Assembly: GCF_000004195.4 (NCBI RefSeq)
Contig: NC_030683.2
Span: forward strand, 90,935,410-90,999,409
DNA length: 64,000 bases
Source of the DNA: Xenopus tropicalis
Taxonomy: Eukaryota > Chordata > Amphibia > Anura > Pipidae
Direction: 5' to 3'
Position 1 is the first letter of the stretch, and each line of letters starts with the position of its first letter. Below are positions 1 through 11,525 of the stretch, one piece after another. Under the pieces are notes generated by a model. It made no database searches, was not told the origin of the DNA, and saw only the letters and a program-made list of their open reading frames with translations. Both the position numbers and the translations under genes were made by a program.

Positions 1-926
1 TTTCACCTTGTATTCCACTCCTTACTAGCAGTGGATAGGTTGGGGAGCAGTTTCTTTGCAGTTACAGTATCTGAACAGTCCATCAGTGGTTGCAGAGTCA
101 TGTATTGCAAGCACAGCGCTAGCTTATTGCTATTGCTTGTGTGTTAGCTGTCTTTCACTCTGGGCTCTTGCATGCAGGGATGGCGGGCTGGCATGTTCCC
201 CAGTGCTTTGCTTGACATGTCCACTGCTGCTTTTCTGGCAGGGTGTTGGTTTGTCCGCTGGTTGTTTAACATGCATAGTATATGGCGCTTCTGACTTTCA
301 TGCAGGGTGGCTAGATGGTACATTGAGTATGGGCTGGCTGTGCACCAGTCGTTCCATGCATGATTTCCAGTTGATTCCAGTCAGGTTTTACTGGTTAGCT
401 GATCTTCCATCTGCAGGTTGTGTACAGTTCCTAAACCTGGCCCTAACATTGCTTGTTAGGTAGCCTCTCAAGGTTGGTAGCTACAGTGAGTGGTAGGAAT
501 TTGGGTTTCAGCCTGTCATGCTCTGTTACAGGCTGGAGTCCCTAGCTTGTTTGTGCCATAGGGGGGCTTGATGGCTAGTGTGCCCTTTCACTGTTCGTTG
601 CTTCAGATCTGTGCTTGGATTATCTTTTGCTGATCTCTGGGGGTTGTTGAGTTTGACGGCTGTCAACACCAATTTAAGCTGATACCGGTGTGCTTTGGAG
701 CTAGATGCTTGTGTGTCTCAATTATTTTTCTAGGGCCCCAGGTTAGTGCTAAGGATCGGGGGCATAGAGGCAGCTCTAGTGGATAATGCTTCAGAGTTGT
801 GGTTAACTGGTCGGTTGCTGCGGGGCTGGTAACACCAGTGAACTGCCCAGTGTCAGAGTTATGATTGTGACCATTTTCTTCTTGTTGGCAGAGGATCCTC
901 CCCAGCCGGGCTTGGATGTTTATGTG
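1..926. other. GC-richer segment of unknown origin
   Basis: This stretch is visibly richer in G and T on the plus strand than the rest of the window and has no repeat that I recognise. The longest open frame (56-463, plus, 135 codons) is rich in Cys, Leu and Ser with no domain I know, and it looks like a by-product of composition. I read the minus strand in one frame and found stops. It could be the untranslated or internal part of an unrecognised retroelement, since the composition changes abruptly at the MITE that begins at 931. No gene is supported. Confidence 0.3.
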
Positions 927-930
927 CCAT

Positions 931-1224
931 TAGGGATGAGTGAATCTGTCCCGTTTTACTGAAAAATGTGTAAACCTTCACAAAGATCTGTGAAATGGTG
1001 AAGAATTTGTGAAACACCGAAAAATTTGCGAAACAGCGGAATTTTTTTAACTTGCTATTTTTTTGACGTGACCGACAATTCTTTTTTTATGCAGGCGACA
1101 ATTTTTGGTTGCACAGCAATTTTTTTGTCCCCCATTTCACCCATTTCGCTAAAAAATCCGGCAATGGTGAAATGCGGAAATTCGCAGTGAATCCATGTCT
1201 AGCGAAAAGTTGCGCCCATCACAA
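931..1224 (+). mobile_element. hAT-like MITE, TAGTGATGAG family (copy 1)
   Basis: The left end (TAGGGATGAGTGAATC, followed by the family word CTGTCCCG) and the right end (CCCATCACAA) are the diverged terminal inverted repeats (TIRs) of a family found at least twelve times in this window. The flanks are TGTGCCAT (923-930) and TATGCCAT (1225-1232), an 8-bp target-site duplication with one mismatch. An 8-bp TSD and a YARNG-type terminus fit the hAT superfamily. The interior holds degenerate GACAATTTTTT-like units and the conserved 3' block (GGCAATGGTGAAATGCGG, then AATCCATG). Small open frames inside are not genes. Confidence 0.75.
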
Positions 1225-1232
1225 TATGCCAT

Positions 1233-2747
1233 TTATACAAAACCACATGCACTTAAACAGTACAACTACTCTTCTCTTTTGTTTGCATTAAAGCTGAACT
1301 TCATGTTCTCTGGGGTCTAATCAATTATCTGTGGGGAAATTACTTAAAACACTTCACATACAAAAATGTTAATTTTTAAGTAAACGTTAATCGCTCACCA
1401 TGACAGAATATTTGTGTGTGAACTGACCATTTGCAGTTACAACAATTTTGGTGGAGTTCCCATTTTAAGAAATATATTATATATTTATATATAATATAAA
1501 TATAGAATATTTATATACGGTAAATATAAAATTTTAGCTTAGATTACAGGGGGAACTATTAAGTAATTGGGAAGAACGAAGAATTGTTTTCAATCTTTCT
1601 CTGATTAGAAAAGGTTTTGCTTCCTACACAAGCGAAAGATCAATGATAGACTGTCAGCCTGCAAGAATTTCTTCCATTTAACAGGTGGCAGAATCATACA
1701 TTTCATACCTTCATGTTTGGTTGACAAGTTATCTATTTAGCTTCGCAGGAATCAATTCTTTTTTTGCATATTAAAATACGCCTAATTTCTACTTCAATGC
1801 TTTATTTTTAGCAAAGTTATCAAATATGTTTAATCTTTTGTGCAGAATTTTAGAACGATTAACAAGTTAATTGTTATGAGTCATTTTTTTTTCTTCTCTA
1901 GAAAAGAAACTGACATCCTCTCTCTTTCTCAGCAGAGAAAAATACAATTGCAAAGTTTCCAGTGCATCACATTTAAAGCAACTATGTCCCAGGTTGTTTG
2001 TACTTTGTTATTGGCCAGTTTGGTGCTACCATCAAGACTGCTGTGAGAAGCCTGGAAGAAGAATACTGGGATTGTACATCTTCAAATAAAGAAATTCTTA
2101 AACTTTAGTCAGTTCTTTTTTCTTGGGGTTGGTATGCTTGGGCACAGGCAGTGCCAGCTGTCTATGGAGTTTAAATGCCACGTAGGCTCAGCAGTGAGCT
2201 GGAATGAAAATGTCACACAGGCTTTATTTGATCTTATTCTCTCTGCAGGCTGGGCACAAGTTATTTGATTCAGAAATGCATCTTTATTAAAAAATATATT
2301 GTGTTTTCTTAGAGTTTTATTGGTTTATTAAGATATATGTAAGGTAGGAATCTCACCTGGCGCTCCTCCTTATAATATTTGGTCACTATTCTTTGCTGAT
2401 TTCTGGACTTTTAAGAATCACTTCTCTATGAATTATGTAGCATAGGATTGGTATTCAAAATAAGGAACATATGATATATTGGGGTTCATGTTTGCCATTT
2501 AAATACATTGCTTTTAAGGTCACTGCAGTATTCAATTTTAATGTGTATTTTTGTTTAATTTTATGGTAGCATAACCCCAATGGACCTCCACTTTCCAGGT
2601 TTACTATATGGTTTCCCATTATTATACAGTGTAGTTGAAGTCTCTCCTCACTATGCCACAAAATCTTACAAGAAGTGGGTCTACATTTTTAGGCTATAAA
2701 AATCAGTAAAATCTTAAAGATATGCATTGAACCTAATTAGTAATGGA
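1233..2747. other. Unique AT-rich sequence, no gene
   Basis: No coding potential or recognised repeat was found. There is an AT-only tract with short palindromic steps at about 1471-1510. Around 2000-2110 a short run ends in AATAAA followed by a T-rich stretch. This could be an old SINE or a processed fragment, but I cannot identify it. Confidence 0.4.
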
Positions 2748-2924
2748 TAGTGATGATCAAATCTGTCCCGTTTCACTTCACCGAAAATTTTGCAGATCTT
2801 TGAAAACATTCGCAAAACAGCAAATTTTACGCAGCGAATTTTGACGCCCAGTTCGCGAACCAATCCGCCAGTGGCGAAAAATTTGCCACAAATCCATGCC
2901 TGGTGAATAATTTCACCCATAGTA
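2748..2924 (+). mobile_element. hAT-like MITE, TAGTGATGAG family (copy 2, short)
   Basis: The left end (TAGTGATGATCAAATCTG, then TCCCG) and the 3' block (CGCCAGTGGCGAAAAATTTG, then AATCCATGCCTGGTGAA) match the family. The copy is about 180 bp, against roughly 290-350 bp for the long copies, so much of the repetitive interior is missing. The right end is eroded (CCCATAGTA in place of CATCACTA) and the TSD is not clear. Confidence 0.65.
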
Positions 2925-4924
2925 AATTAAAAGGTGTATTTACTCATCACTAAAAGTTACTGTTAAACTGTAAAGTTCTAAAAAGCATAAAAAAAAACTC
3001 GAGGTGGCAGTAGCTCCAGAGTTCTTCTGTGTCACTTAGTGCAGTGCATCACCCACTATGGAAAACAGAGGGACTCCTTGTTCCATTGTGAAGTGATGGA
3101 TTCTGGGACGTGGTGAGGAGGGGTTACATTAAACTGTGAATGAACCTAAGATATGTTAGGAAATAGTTTATCTGAGCATCATGGTTTCCTTTCAAATTGT
3201 TTATTTTTGGAAGTTTCGTGCTCCTTTTCTACATACACCCAACATAATGGGCTCATGTCAAGAAAAGGGTACATTTTCCATTAAATAAAACTATGATGAC
3301 CAACCATTATCTTTTCCCTTTAAATAAAGTCTCATCTTTTCCCACTATCATATGATTAATTCACTTTTTGACCCTCAAATCACAGTAACAACACTAAAAA
3401 ATGATACTAACCTGTCTTAAAGTTAGCAATGTAGTAAGGGAACAAAGTACTTAATATATTAACTCATATTGTAAATTAAGGCAAATGGGACAAAGAATGC
3501 TATTGTTCTCCTTCCTAGAATTCTTGAGAAAGTGTCAGTACAGTAGATTTTCAAGATTTGTGAATGATGGTGCTTTATTAGGAAGAAAAAAAACTTCCCT
3601 GCGTACCATTAGCCTAATTGTGTGATGCTAGAGTTCTGCAAATACCATATTTGCACCAATAATAGATACCATCTTCCAGAGCCTTATCTTTATAAGAAGA
3701 AGAAGAAGAAACTGGAGGTTGCTAACTTGATTCAGGAAGAGTTTAAATATATTGCTTATTAATGGCATCTTTTAAACTACTTTTAACAATGTTCCTAAAG
3801 GTGCTCCAAGGACAAGTAAAATAGTGCACATATGTGTGTTCCCAGAACAGGGGAAAACTGACTGCATACCTTACTATTATTTTTGTTTACACCAGAGATT
3901 CGAATCACTTTTTTTAAACTTGGCTCCAATTTGTCCCTTACTGCCAAGGGTGCTATCTATGGCTTTGACTTTCTAATACTGTAAGCTATTTTGGAAGCAA
4001 ATATTGCTGACATTTATATACGATCTTCAGCTATTTTTACGGACACTAAGACAATTTTGCTTCTCTTCGAGGGATGGACATGTAAGGACAAGAATTATAG
4101 AAATAATGTACCTTTTATAGCTGTCCTGAATTCCCCTCTCATAAAGTAGATGAAGGAAATAGTGGTTAAAGTGTTTGTATGCAATTAATGCGCTTGGATA
4201 ATATAGCTCACAGATTTTCCCTTTCAGAGTATAGCTTTCAACCAAAATATGTCTCTCTTTACATCTGGGATAGTCAGTCTGTTCTCACACTAATGGAGGA
4301 ATGTTATGATGGTTACTACATTGCAAATGTTTTTATAAGAGCTGCTTTAAAATTGTTTTTTTATTTTTTTTTGTCTCAAAAATAGGAAATATCATTTGCA
4401 TAAAGGTTTCCATTATTAATTTTTACCATGTTCCTTCCTTAAACTAATAATAGATCATTATCACAAAGCCTTAATCACCAGAGGCAGAGCTGAGTATGTG
4501 AGGCCAGAGCGCACACCTGGTAGGTCACCATATGCTAGCCCAAATTGGCTTATGATTTTGTTTTATGCCAGGAATGTAATAAAGTACAGCCCCTTTGTCT
4601 TTCTCTTTAATTTAGTTTTCCCTTAGACGCTTCCTGGTTACAGTCATGGTAGAGGCATTGCAGTAAAAAACTGTGAAACATTAGGTGGAAATTAGTTCAT
4701 CAGGTTCAAGTCTGTTGTGAATCTTTAATAACCTCTCAAACCAGACCTGTGCCTTACCTAATTGGCCCATATTTTTACCACCACAGAGCCACTACCCAAT
4801 ATTTTCAGATGGTTTTATAGTGGTCTGCGCAGCTGTGTGCCTCATGGCATGGAATTAGTGTTACAGGAGATGGACTAGACTGCAAGGTCCACAGAAGACA
4901 AAGGTACAAAGGTCAGGACTATAT
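2925..4924. other. Unique sequence, no gene
   Basis: About 2 kb of AT-rich DNA without a recognised repeat or coding signal. A short (AAG)n run lies at about 3696-3711. Open frames are at most about 70 codons on either strand, as expected by chance. Confidence 0.4.
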
Positions 4925-5705
4925 TGTATTGCAGAGATATTTGACTAAATTGGAGAACTAGGCAGCAAATTGACAAATGAGGTTCCATGTTGATAAAGGC
5001 AAGGTTATTCACTTAAGTAAAAATAACATAAATACTAGTTACACACTAAATAGTAGTGGATTTGATTTGGGGATTTTTGTGGATAACGAGCTGTGTAACT
5101 CTAGGTACTGTTTGTCAGTGGCTACTAAATCAAATAAAGTGCTGTCTTGCATAAAAAAGGTCATCAGCTTAAAAAATGAAAACATAATTTTGCCTATGTA
5201 TAGATCCCTGGTAAGACTTCATTTTAAGTATGCTGTGTAGTTTTACAACCCAATCCTTAAGAAGGATATTAATGAGTTGGAGAGAAGGGAGAGACATGCA
5301 AATTAACTGGTGAAAGGAATGGAGGGAAGGTTGAGATTCTCTGGAGAAAAGGCATTTGGGAGGGGGCAGGATTGCTCTTTACAGGTACATTAGAGGACAT
5401 TATTGACTAATAGTGGAGGATATTTTGTCACATAGAAAAGAACAACTATGCATGCTCCTGAGAGATCTGTGTTGGCGAACTAACAGAGGAGGATTCAAAA
5501 ACAGGTGAAGATGGTGCCTAACTCTACAGTTTTGTGGCAGGTCGGCACAGTTCATACAGAATTGATGTTACAGGAAGGGAACTTGGAATGGGGCTTGTGG
5601 AGAGGAGTTTAGTTCTCCTTTAATGCCTTTAAGAGAGACTTGAATAACTCTGGGAAAAGCATGACTTAATATCCCAGGCTATAGTGAGTCAAAGGTCTAC
5701 AGTTA
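4925..5705 (+). mobile_element. CR1/L2-like LINE 3' fragment (copy 1, old)
   Basis: The plus strand at 4977-5240 encodes a degraded end of the reverse-transcriptase region. It includes an NNIN-S-LN-S motif, a DLGIFVDNEL motif (usual form DLGVLVDNKL) and a YRSLVRLHFKYAV stretch that parallels YRSLVRPHLEYAV in the copy at 6.8-7.4 kb. The reading frame is broken by a stop after KYAV. Homology resumes piecemeal (GAAGGATATTAATGAG; GCCTTTAAGAGAGACTTG; CTACAGTTAGT) to about 5705. The insertion GTTTAGTTCTCCTTTAA at about 5608 looks like the end of a TTAA-type MITE lodged in the LINE. This is the most diverged LINE copy here. Confidence 0.7.
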
Positions 5706-5756
5706 GTTAAGTATAGTCATTAATATATTTATATGCATGTATTGATGGGTCTGTAT

Positions 5757-6050
5757 TAGTGATGAGTGAATCTGTCCTATTTTGCTTGGCTGAAAAAGTC
5801 GCGAAATGACAGAAAAATTCTTGAAACACGTTTGGTGTGCGACTTGTTTGGCGTGCATGAATTTTTTTTATGTGGCCACGCCTATTTTGCAGCAACATCA
5901 CATATTTTTACGCACCCGCAACTTTTTTTAATGTGCAACAAATTTTTCCACAGCTAATTTTTGCAGAACTTTCTCTAATCAATTTGCCAATGGCGAAATG
6001 TGGAAATTAACTGCGAATCCATGCCTGGTGAAAAAATTTGCTTGTCACTA
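5757..6050 (+). mobile_element. hAT-like MITE, TAGTGATGAG family (copy 3)
   Basis: The element starts TAGTGATGAGTGAATCTGTC and ends TTGTCACTA, with the family 3' block (CCAATGGCGAAATG, then GCGAATCCATGCCTGGTG). Flanks are GTCTGTAT (5749-5756) and GTCAGTAT (6051-6058), an 8-bp TSD with one mismatch. This copy gives the clearest support for the family's 8-bp TSD and therefore for a hAT origin. Confidence 0.8.
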
Positions 6051-6680
6051 GTCAGTATATTTATGTGTATGTATATGAAGTGGGGGTTAAACTTGATTTT
6101 CTATAGTCTGTTTTTTAACCCAAATGAATGAAGCTATATGTTTTACAGTGCTTACATGTAATAGAGACTAATCTTTACGTATAGAAAGTTTCTTTGACAT
6201 CTATAAAATATACACTGGGTTAAAATATTACTAAACACTCAGTGCTACTTTTTAGGGTCAGTATTTCATGCCTCGTTTCATGGGTTGGCAGTGTATCAGG
6301 ATGACAGCAAATAAGGCACCATTAGAGACTGATTTTAGTGAGTCTATCAATAGATTTATGTATTCAGGGTGGCCAGAGTAAACACACTCTAGAGACCACA
6401 ACGAATCCTTGATTATTTAAAAGTATAATTTATTTATACAGCACTGATGAATAAATATAATAAACAAAACCAAAATTCTATAAAACGACATATTTATGGT
6501 TCTAAATAGCTAACCTAAATGACTTTTATGCTAAGCCACGACTGCCCTAATTCCACTAGCATCATTGTTCATCCCTTGTTTCTGATCCGACAAATCCTAT
6601 CCCCCATAGACTTTTTTTTACAGGAATTGTGCATAAACTCAAAGGAATACTAAAAAGACACATCTAAGGAGCAGTAGGCA
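6051..6680. other. Unique AT-rich sequence, no gene
   Basis: Nothing is recognised between the MITE and the LINE tail. No open frame is notable. Confidence 0.4.
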
Positions 6681-7385
6681 GTTACATAGTTACATAGTTA
6701 CATAGGGTTGAAAAAAGACCTGTGTCCATCAAGTTCAACCCATCCAAGTAAACCCAGCACACCTAACCCACACCTACCAATCTATACACTCACATACATA
6801 AACTATAAATACAACCACTAGTACTAACTGTAGATATTAGTATCACAATAGCCTTGGATATTCTGATTGATCAAGAACTCATCCAGGCCCCTCTTAAAGG
6901 CATTAACAGAATCTGCCATTACCACATCACTAGGAAGGGCATTCCACAACCTCACTGCCCTCACCGTGAAAAACCACCTACGCTGCTTCAAATGGAAGCT
7001 CCGTTCCTCTAATCTAAAGGGGTGACCTCTGGTGCGCTGATTGTTTTTATGGGAAAAAAGAACATCCCCCAACTGCCTATAATCCCCTCTAATGTACTTG
7101 TACAGAGTAATCATGTCCCCTCGCAAGCGCCTCTTTTCCAGAGAAAACAACCCCAACCTCGACAGTCTAACCTCATAGTTTAAATCTTCCATCCCCTTAA
7201 CCAGTTTAGTTGCACGTCTCTGCACTCTCTCCAGCTCATTAATATCCTTCTTAAGGACTGGAGCCCAAAACTGCACTGCATACTCAAGGTGAGGCCTTAC
7301 CAGGGACCTATAAAGGGGCAAAATTATGTTCTCATCCCTTGAGTCAATGCCCTTTTTTATACAAGACAGCACTTTATTTGTTATC
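6681..7385 (-). mobile_element. CR1/L2-like LINE, 5'-truncated (copy 2, best preserved)
   Basis: Read on the minus strand this is the 3' end of a non-LTR retrotransposon: the C-terminal part of ORF2, about 130 bp of 3' UTR, then a tail of TATGTAAC units (plus strand: GTTACATA repeats at about 6681-6706). The tail type is the same as in the copies at 12.9 kb and 42.6 kb. The sequence is 5'-truncated near 7385, as is usual after target-primed reverse transcription. The ORF is still open, so this is a fairly young insertion. I assign it to CR1/L2 by the PHLEYAVQFWAP and RRATKL-type motifs; a related clade is possible. Confidence 0.85.
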
Positions 7386-7387
7386 AC
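6824..7387 (-). pseudogene. LINE ORF2 C-terminal fragment (after the RT core)
   Basis: An uninterrupted frame of 187 codons encodes the region after the reverse-transcriptase catalytic core. It contains LPLYRSLVRPHLEYAVQFWA, an ERVQRRATKLVKGMEDLNYE segment, a RTRGHPFRLEERSFHLKQRR segment and VRLWNALPSDVV, then a stop. This order is characteristic of the C-terminus of CR1/L2-type ORF2. The catalytic YADD-containing domains and the endonuclease are absent because of 5' truncation. The first Met is an artefact of the truncation point. The fragment is not expected to be functional and is not a host gene. Confidence 0.85.
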
Positions 7388-8451
7388 ATTTGCCTTGGAA
7401 ATACATCATGTTCTACTGTTGAAGGGTTACTATTATCAAGACAATTATGTGTGCCAGAAAACAACAGGGTTCATGCACTAAAACAGTGTAATTTCATTTT
7501 ATTTTTTTATAAAAATCACCATAAACTTTGCCCACAATGCAGCTTTGTCCCCCAAGAATTCCATTCCATTTTTTGCACTTTGCTGCTCAGGGGGTTAAAA
7601 ACAAACCTTACGTTTTTACTTTGCATCATAAAAAAGGCGACGAAGCTCATTCTAAGACCGGTTTCACATGGCATGTATATTTCTTTGCTGCAATGGTTTA
7701 AGTCTTAGCTGGGCATCCTAAATGCACAGTCATATCTCTTGGTATCATTATCCATAAGTGTGCCCTTTTGCTCTGGAATGCTTCCCACAGCTACCTTCTC
7801 ATAATCACATTTAAATTCCTGGATGAACATTTCAGCCTTTATTCAGAAACACTCATCTACTCCTCCAGAGAAACACCTCTCTTCACCTCTTCTCACAATC
7901 ACATCCATGACTATCCATTACTATATCATATCTCTGGAATGTGTTTGCTGACCACTTTCACATAATTTAGGGCTTTAATCCTATTCTAAAAACAACATTC
8001 TATTAAAACCCCAAATAAATTTTACTATGAAACCTTTGTCTTCAAACACCTCCATTTTTCAGTATAGTTGTCATCACAATGATCAGCCAACTTTTGTTCC
8101 ATGTTTTAAACGCAAGGTTATGATCTTAAACTGCCTGTTCATTTTCTATTTTAAGCCACGAAAAATGCAATATACTATGGCTAGGACCTGCATTTATCCC
8201 TGCCCCTGGCTTAGTGCAAGCCCTGCTTGCTCTGCACCTTTTGTCATTTTGCTTTTATTGTGTCTCATCTCATGAATTGGGCACAAATACTGTATGGAGT
8301 GTGCAGCAAGGTATATTGTGGGTTTCATGTGGGGTCTTCAGTTGACAGGCTAGTTTATAGTCACATTTTTATTTTGGGACATCCATTACTCATTTCTCCA
8401 TAAAGTATCCCTGAACTACATTCCATTCCATGCTTAGAACAGACACCATAC
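7388..8451. other. Unique sequence, no gene
   Basis: About 1 kb without a recognised repeat. A C/T-rich stretch at about 7740-7940 is low in complexity but not coding. Open frames are 85 codons or fewer and lack known motifs. Confidence 0.4.
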
Positions 8452-8455
8452 TTAA

Positions 8456-9245
8456 AGGCAAACTATACCTTCAGAATGAATACCTAACCAACAGACTGTT
8501 TATATCATATTAGGTGGCCTATTAAAGAATCTTATAAAACTGAAATGTATATATATGTGTAAATTTTGCCTTTTGACAACTTTTACCTTGAGCCACCATT
8601 TTGTGATGGTTTGTGTTCTCCCTCAGAGATCACCTGACCAGAAATAATCCAGCTCTAATTGTAACAGGAAGAAGTGTAGGAGTAAAAGTAATGAGATAAA
8701 TAACATGTCTAGTATTACAATTGATATACAGTTTAATACGATACACAGTATCATTTGCAACAAACAAATCACCCATAGATATTTAGGGGTATGTAGCACA
8801 TTGCTTGCCTCCACACCTATAAGTACCTTTATGTTTTAACCAGGTAGGTGTGGCTTTGCATTGATTCCAAACCATACTGGGAGATAGTGTGTCGCCCAAA
8901 GTGCATCCTTTTCTGGAGACAAAAGTACATCTTGACTCCAAAATAGCATCCAATTTCTCATCTGTGCAACGTATAGGAAGATGTTTCTTAATTATATGTT
9001 TAATATGCAAAAACTGGGGACTATAAGTCAATATACATTCAGGTGTATTATATATATGTATGTTTAGATGAAGAATTGTATGATCCCAGAGGGTGGCCCA
9101 TAGTACTTAAAATTGCAATTTTCTATTTAGGATTACCCAATAGCACATACTTCCAAAAAAAGTATATTTTTATGAAAAGGTTTTTTTTAGATGAAGCAGG
9201 GTTTTACATATGAGCTTGTTTGTAGAGACCTACATTAGTTTTCCT
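8456..9245. mobile_element. TTAA-type (Kolobok-like) MITE split by a PLE fragment
   Basis: The left part begins TTAAAGGCAAACTATACCTT (TTAA at 8452-8455) and the right part ends TAGTTTTCCTTTAA (TTAA at 9246-9249). A 4-bp TTAA TSD with AAAGG-A-AACTA-like termini fits Kolobok (piggyBac also uses TTAA). I recognise both halves as one Xenopus repeat: the left half carries GCCACCATTTTGTGATGG and GAGATCACCTGACCAGAAAT, and the right half carries GATCCCAGAGGGTGGCCCAT and GAAGCAGGGTTTTACATATG. The two halves are separated by about 350 bp of unrelated sequence (8695-9048). Confidence 0.75.
8695..9048 (-). mobile_element. Penelope-like element fragment nested in the MITE
   Basis: The minus-strand frame 9031-8783 carries TWLKHKGTYRCGGKQCATY. 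This matches the Cys-containing linker (CG-x2-C-type) that precedes the GIY-YIG endonuclease in Penelope-like retroelements. After a stop the frame continues with INCNTRHVIYLI, the usual start of the GIY-YIG domain (the Y-L-I half). The reverse transcriptase and the rest of the endonuclease are missing. It is inactive, and it inserted after the host MITE because the MITE halves flank it. Confidence 0.65.
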
Positions 9246-9249
9246 TTAA

Positions 9250-10559
9250 CACTATACCTTGTATATCTAATGCCTGCATTTGAAAACATGGGGTTAAATA
9301 CAGATACATACACAAAATATATTTGGACTATAAGATGGTTTCAAGATGGTTTCCTGTTTTATTTTTTAAAACCAAATTTAACCTTACAAACTAATAATAC
9401 CATGGATAACCCTAAAGGTACTATAACATGTACTTAACAGGTCAAAGCTGTAAGAGGAGACCACTGGAGAGCTATCCACTGACTGAGATGAGTAAATCAA
9501 CGTGACAAGTTTCACATTTCTACAACATTCAGTGGTTTTGGAAACATTTGGCAAAAACACATATCACCTAATTTTATAAAATGTTTTGAAAAAATGTTCC
9601 AGAAAAACTAGGATTCTTCAGTCTCATATTACAATAGACTAGCCTTCTGCCCCATGCCTTATGCCAGTATATGCTTGCACATAATAGGGGTAGTTTCTGC
9701 CTGAAGTAAAATGGTTTATGGGTAAAAGGAGAAACAAAGTAATATAGTTAGATTGTTTACTTTTTCATCTCATTTTCCTGGCCATAATTAACTTAATTCA
9801 TTATAGGAGAGCAATAATTTTGCATTACGCTTAGAAACTGTATTCCTGACCACAGCATGCTGTTACAAACATTATGAAACTGTTCCAGGTTTTGTAGGTC
9901 AAAAGTTGTTGGAACAATCTTGTCCCTACTTGGGTCCCCAATACTAAGACTTCAAATTGTGCCTGCTTGGAATTACATTTCCTCTACCCACTCTTGATAT
10001 TGTGTGTCCTACCTCTGTAAGTTTTTATTTCTTGGCAGGAAATTGATTTTTATTCTGTTATGAAAAGACCCTTACATACAAGCAATGGTATGTTGCTCAT
10101 TGATTTGTGTAAAATTAAAACTTTGTTTGGAATTGGAGCAAAAATATGTTGACAAAGCAAATGGATAGAAATGTATAACCCTAAAAATATTATTCTGTCA
10201 TTGTAGAGTGTTGGAAGAATTATAAAGGCCTATGCTATGTGTAAAACAGTTCTGACTGTTGACAAGGTCAGTTGCAAAACAGCTGTGAAATAGCTTGCAG
10301 TCATAATTTGTGTTAAATTTCAGCCAAGACTGAAAACTTCCATTAGTATTGATGAACTTACCAGCAAAACGAGCTGCGAGTGGTTAACTTGTCTCTGTCC
10401 CCTAAACCAACAATTTTAAGCTAAGTGACTCTAAAAAGAGAAAGGTTCCGCTTTTAGCCATGGGAACAATTTAGCTAAACAAGTCTTAAAAAAATATTTA
10501 AAAATTGCATCAGAATTCCTCTTAAACTATGTAATATATAGCTGTGTGTGCAAAAGAAA
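9250..10559. other. Unique AT-rich sequence, no gene
   Basis: No repeat or gene recognised. ORFs are short and unconvincing. Runs of T/A are common. Confidence 0.4.
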
Positions 10560-11050
10560 TTATTCCAGATTATTATCTCAGTGAACACAGCACCAGCATT
10601 TTCCTTTTTAATGTAATGACTTTTTCCATATGCCAGCTCACATTAAACCACCTAAAATAATTTCCACAGGCACTAGTGTAAGAAACCAGCTAAATTACCC
10701 TCTTAACACATTTCAGAATGTTTCCAGCTCTGCCTTTCTTCCATGGGAAATGTGTTGATGATGTCAGAGGATCAGTTGGAGACCCATAAAATGAACATTA
10801 TTTCTGCATATGATGACATGGCCATGAGCACAGTATCGGGGCATAATGGACACATTTTTAGTTAAGTATTTCACAAGCAAGAGCGCCCTTGTGATTAGAG
10901 ACCCTAACACCCTATAATTTTCAGTGGCCTGAGTTATTGGTCCCAAGTTGAGGTTAAATCCATGCAGGTCAAGCACTAATTAAGCAAGAGGAAGGCTGTG
11001 CTAATTAGAGGAGTAGTGCTCTTAAAATGCTGTGAAGGAAAATACATACA
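10560..11050. promoter_or_regulatory. Candidate conserved non-coding block
   Basis: A repeat-free block of mixed composition, without the poly-A/T runs of its surroundings. It contains several homeodomain-type cores (GCACTAATTAAGC at about 10970, GCTAATTAGAG at about 11000) and a TGATGATGTCAGAGG segment. This kind of texture is common in vertebrate developmental enhancers. The call is inference from appearance only, and there is no alignment behind it. Confidence 0.25.
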
Positions 11051-11446
11051 AAAATAATTTATAAAGTTTCCCTTTGTTTTGTTTTTTTTTTTAAACTGGT
11101 AATAACATTATAAAACCCCCAGTGGGACTCTTAACATGGAGGAATTGTTTTGTAGCTCACTGATATTTTTCTGTGTTCTGTTTTACTGTTTGATTCCACT
11201 GTTTCCTGTTCATTTTTAAAATAGCTGCACACCAGTTTTATTTTAAAGCCACAGTCTGCTTGAACAAACCTGCTGTCTCTAGTTATTTAATGTGTTTAAT
11301 AAGAAATAGAGGGCTCCTTTAGTAAACAAGAACCTAAAATGTATAGTACAAATAATATTATACATAGTAATAGGATAGTAATAGGAATAATAGGAATGGA
11401 ATAAAAATGAATAAAATAAGCTATTGTTTGATTTTATTATTATCAG

Positions 11447-11525
11447 CAGTGATGGGTGAAATCATTTACCAGGCATGGTTTCGCAGTGAATTTCCGCATT
11501 TCGCCATTTGCGAGACGGGCGGCAA
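11447..11525 (-). mobile_element. hAT-like MITE, TAGTGATGAG family (copy 4, fragment)
   Basis: Only the conserved 3' block is present, in reverse orientation: CAGTGATGGGTGAAATCATT, then CCAGGCATGGTTTCGCAG and TTTCCGCATTTCGCCATTTG. About 80 bp of the element remains. Confidence 0.7.

Noticed and set aside
56..463. 135-codon plus-strand open frame at the window start, Cys/Leu-rich
   Set aside because: No domain, no credible start context, and a composition-skewed region; not distinguishable from chance.
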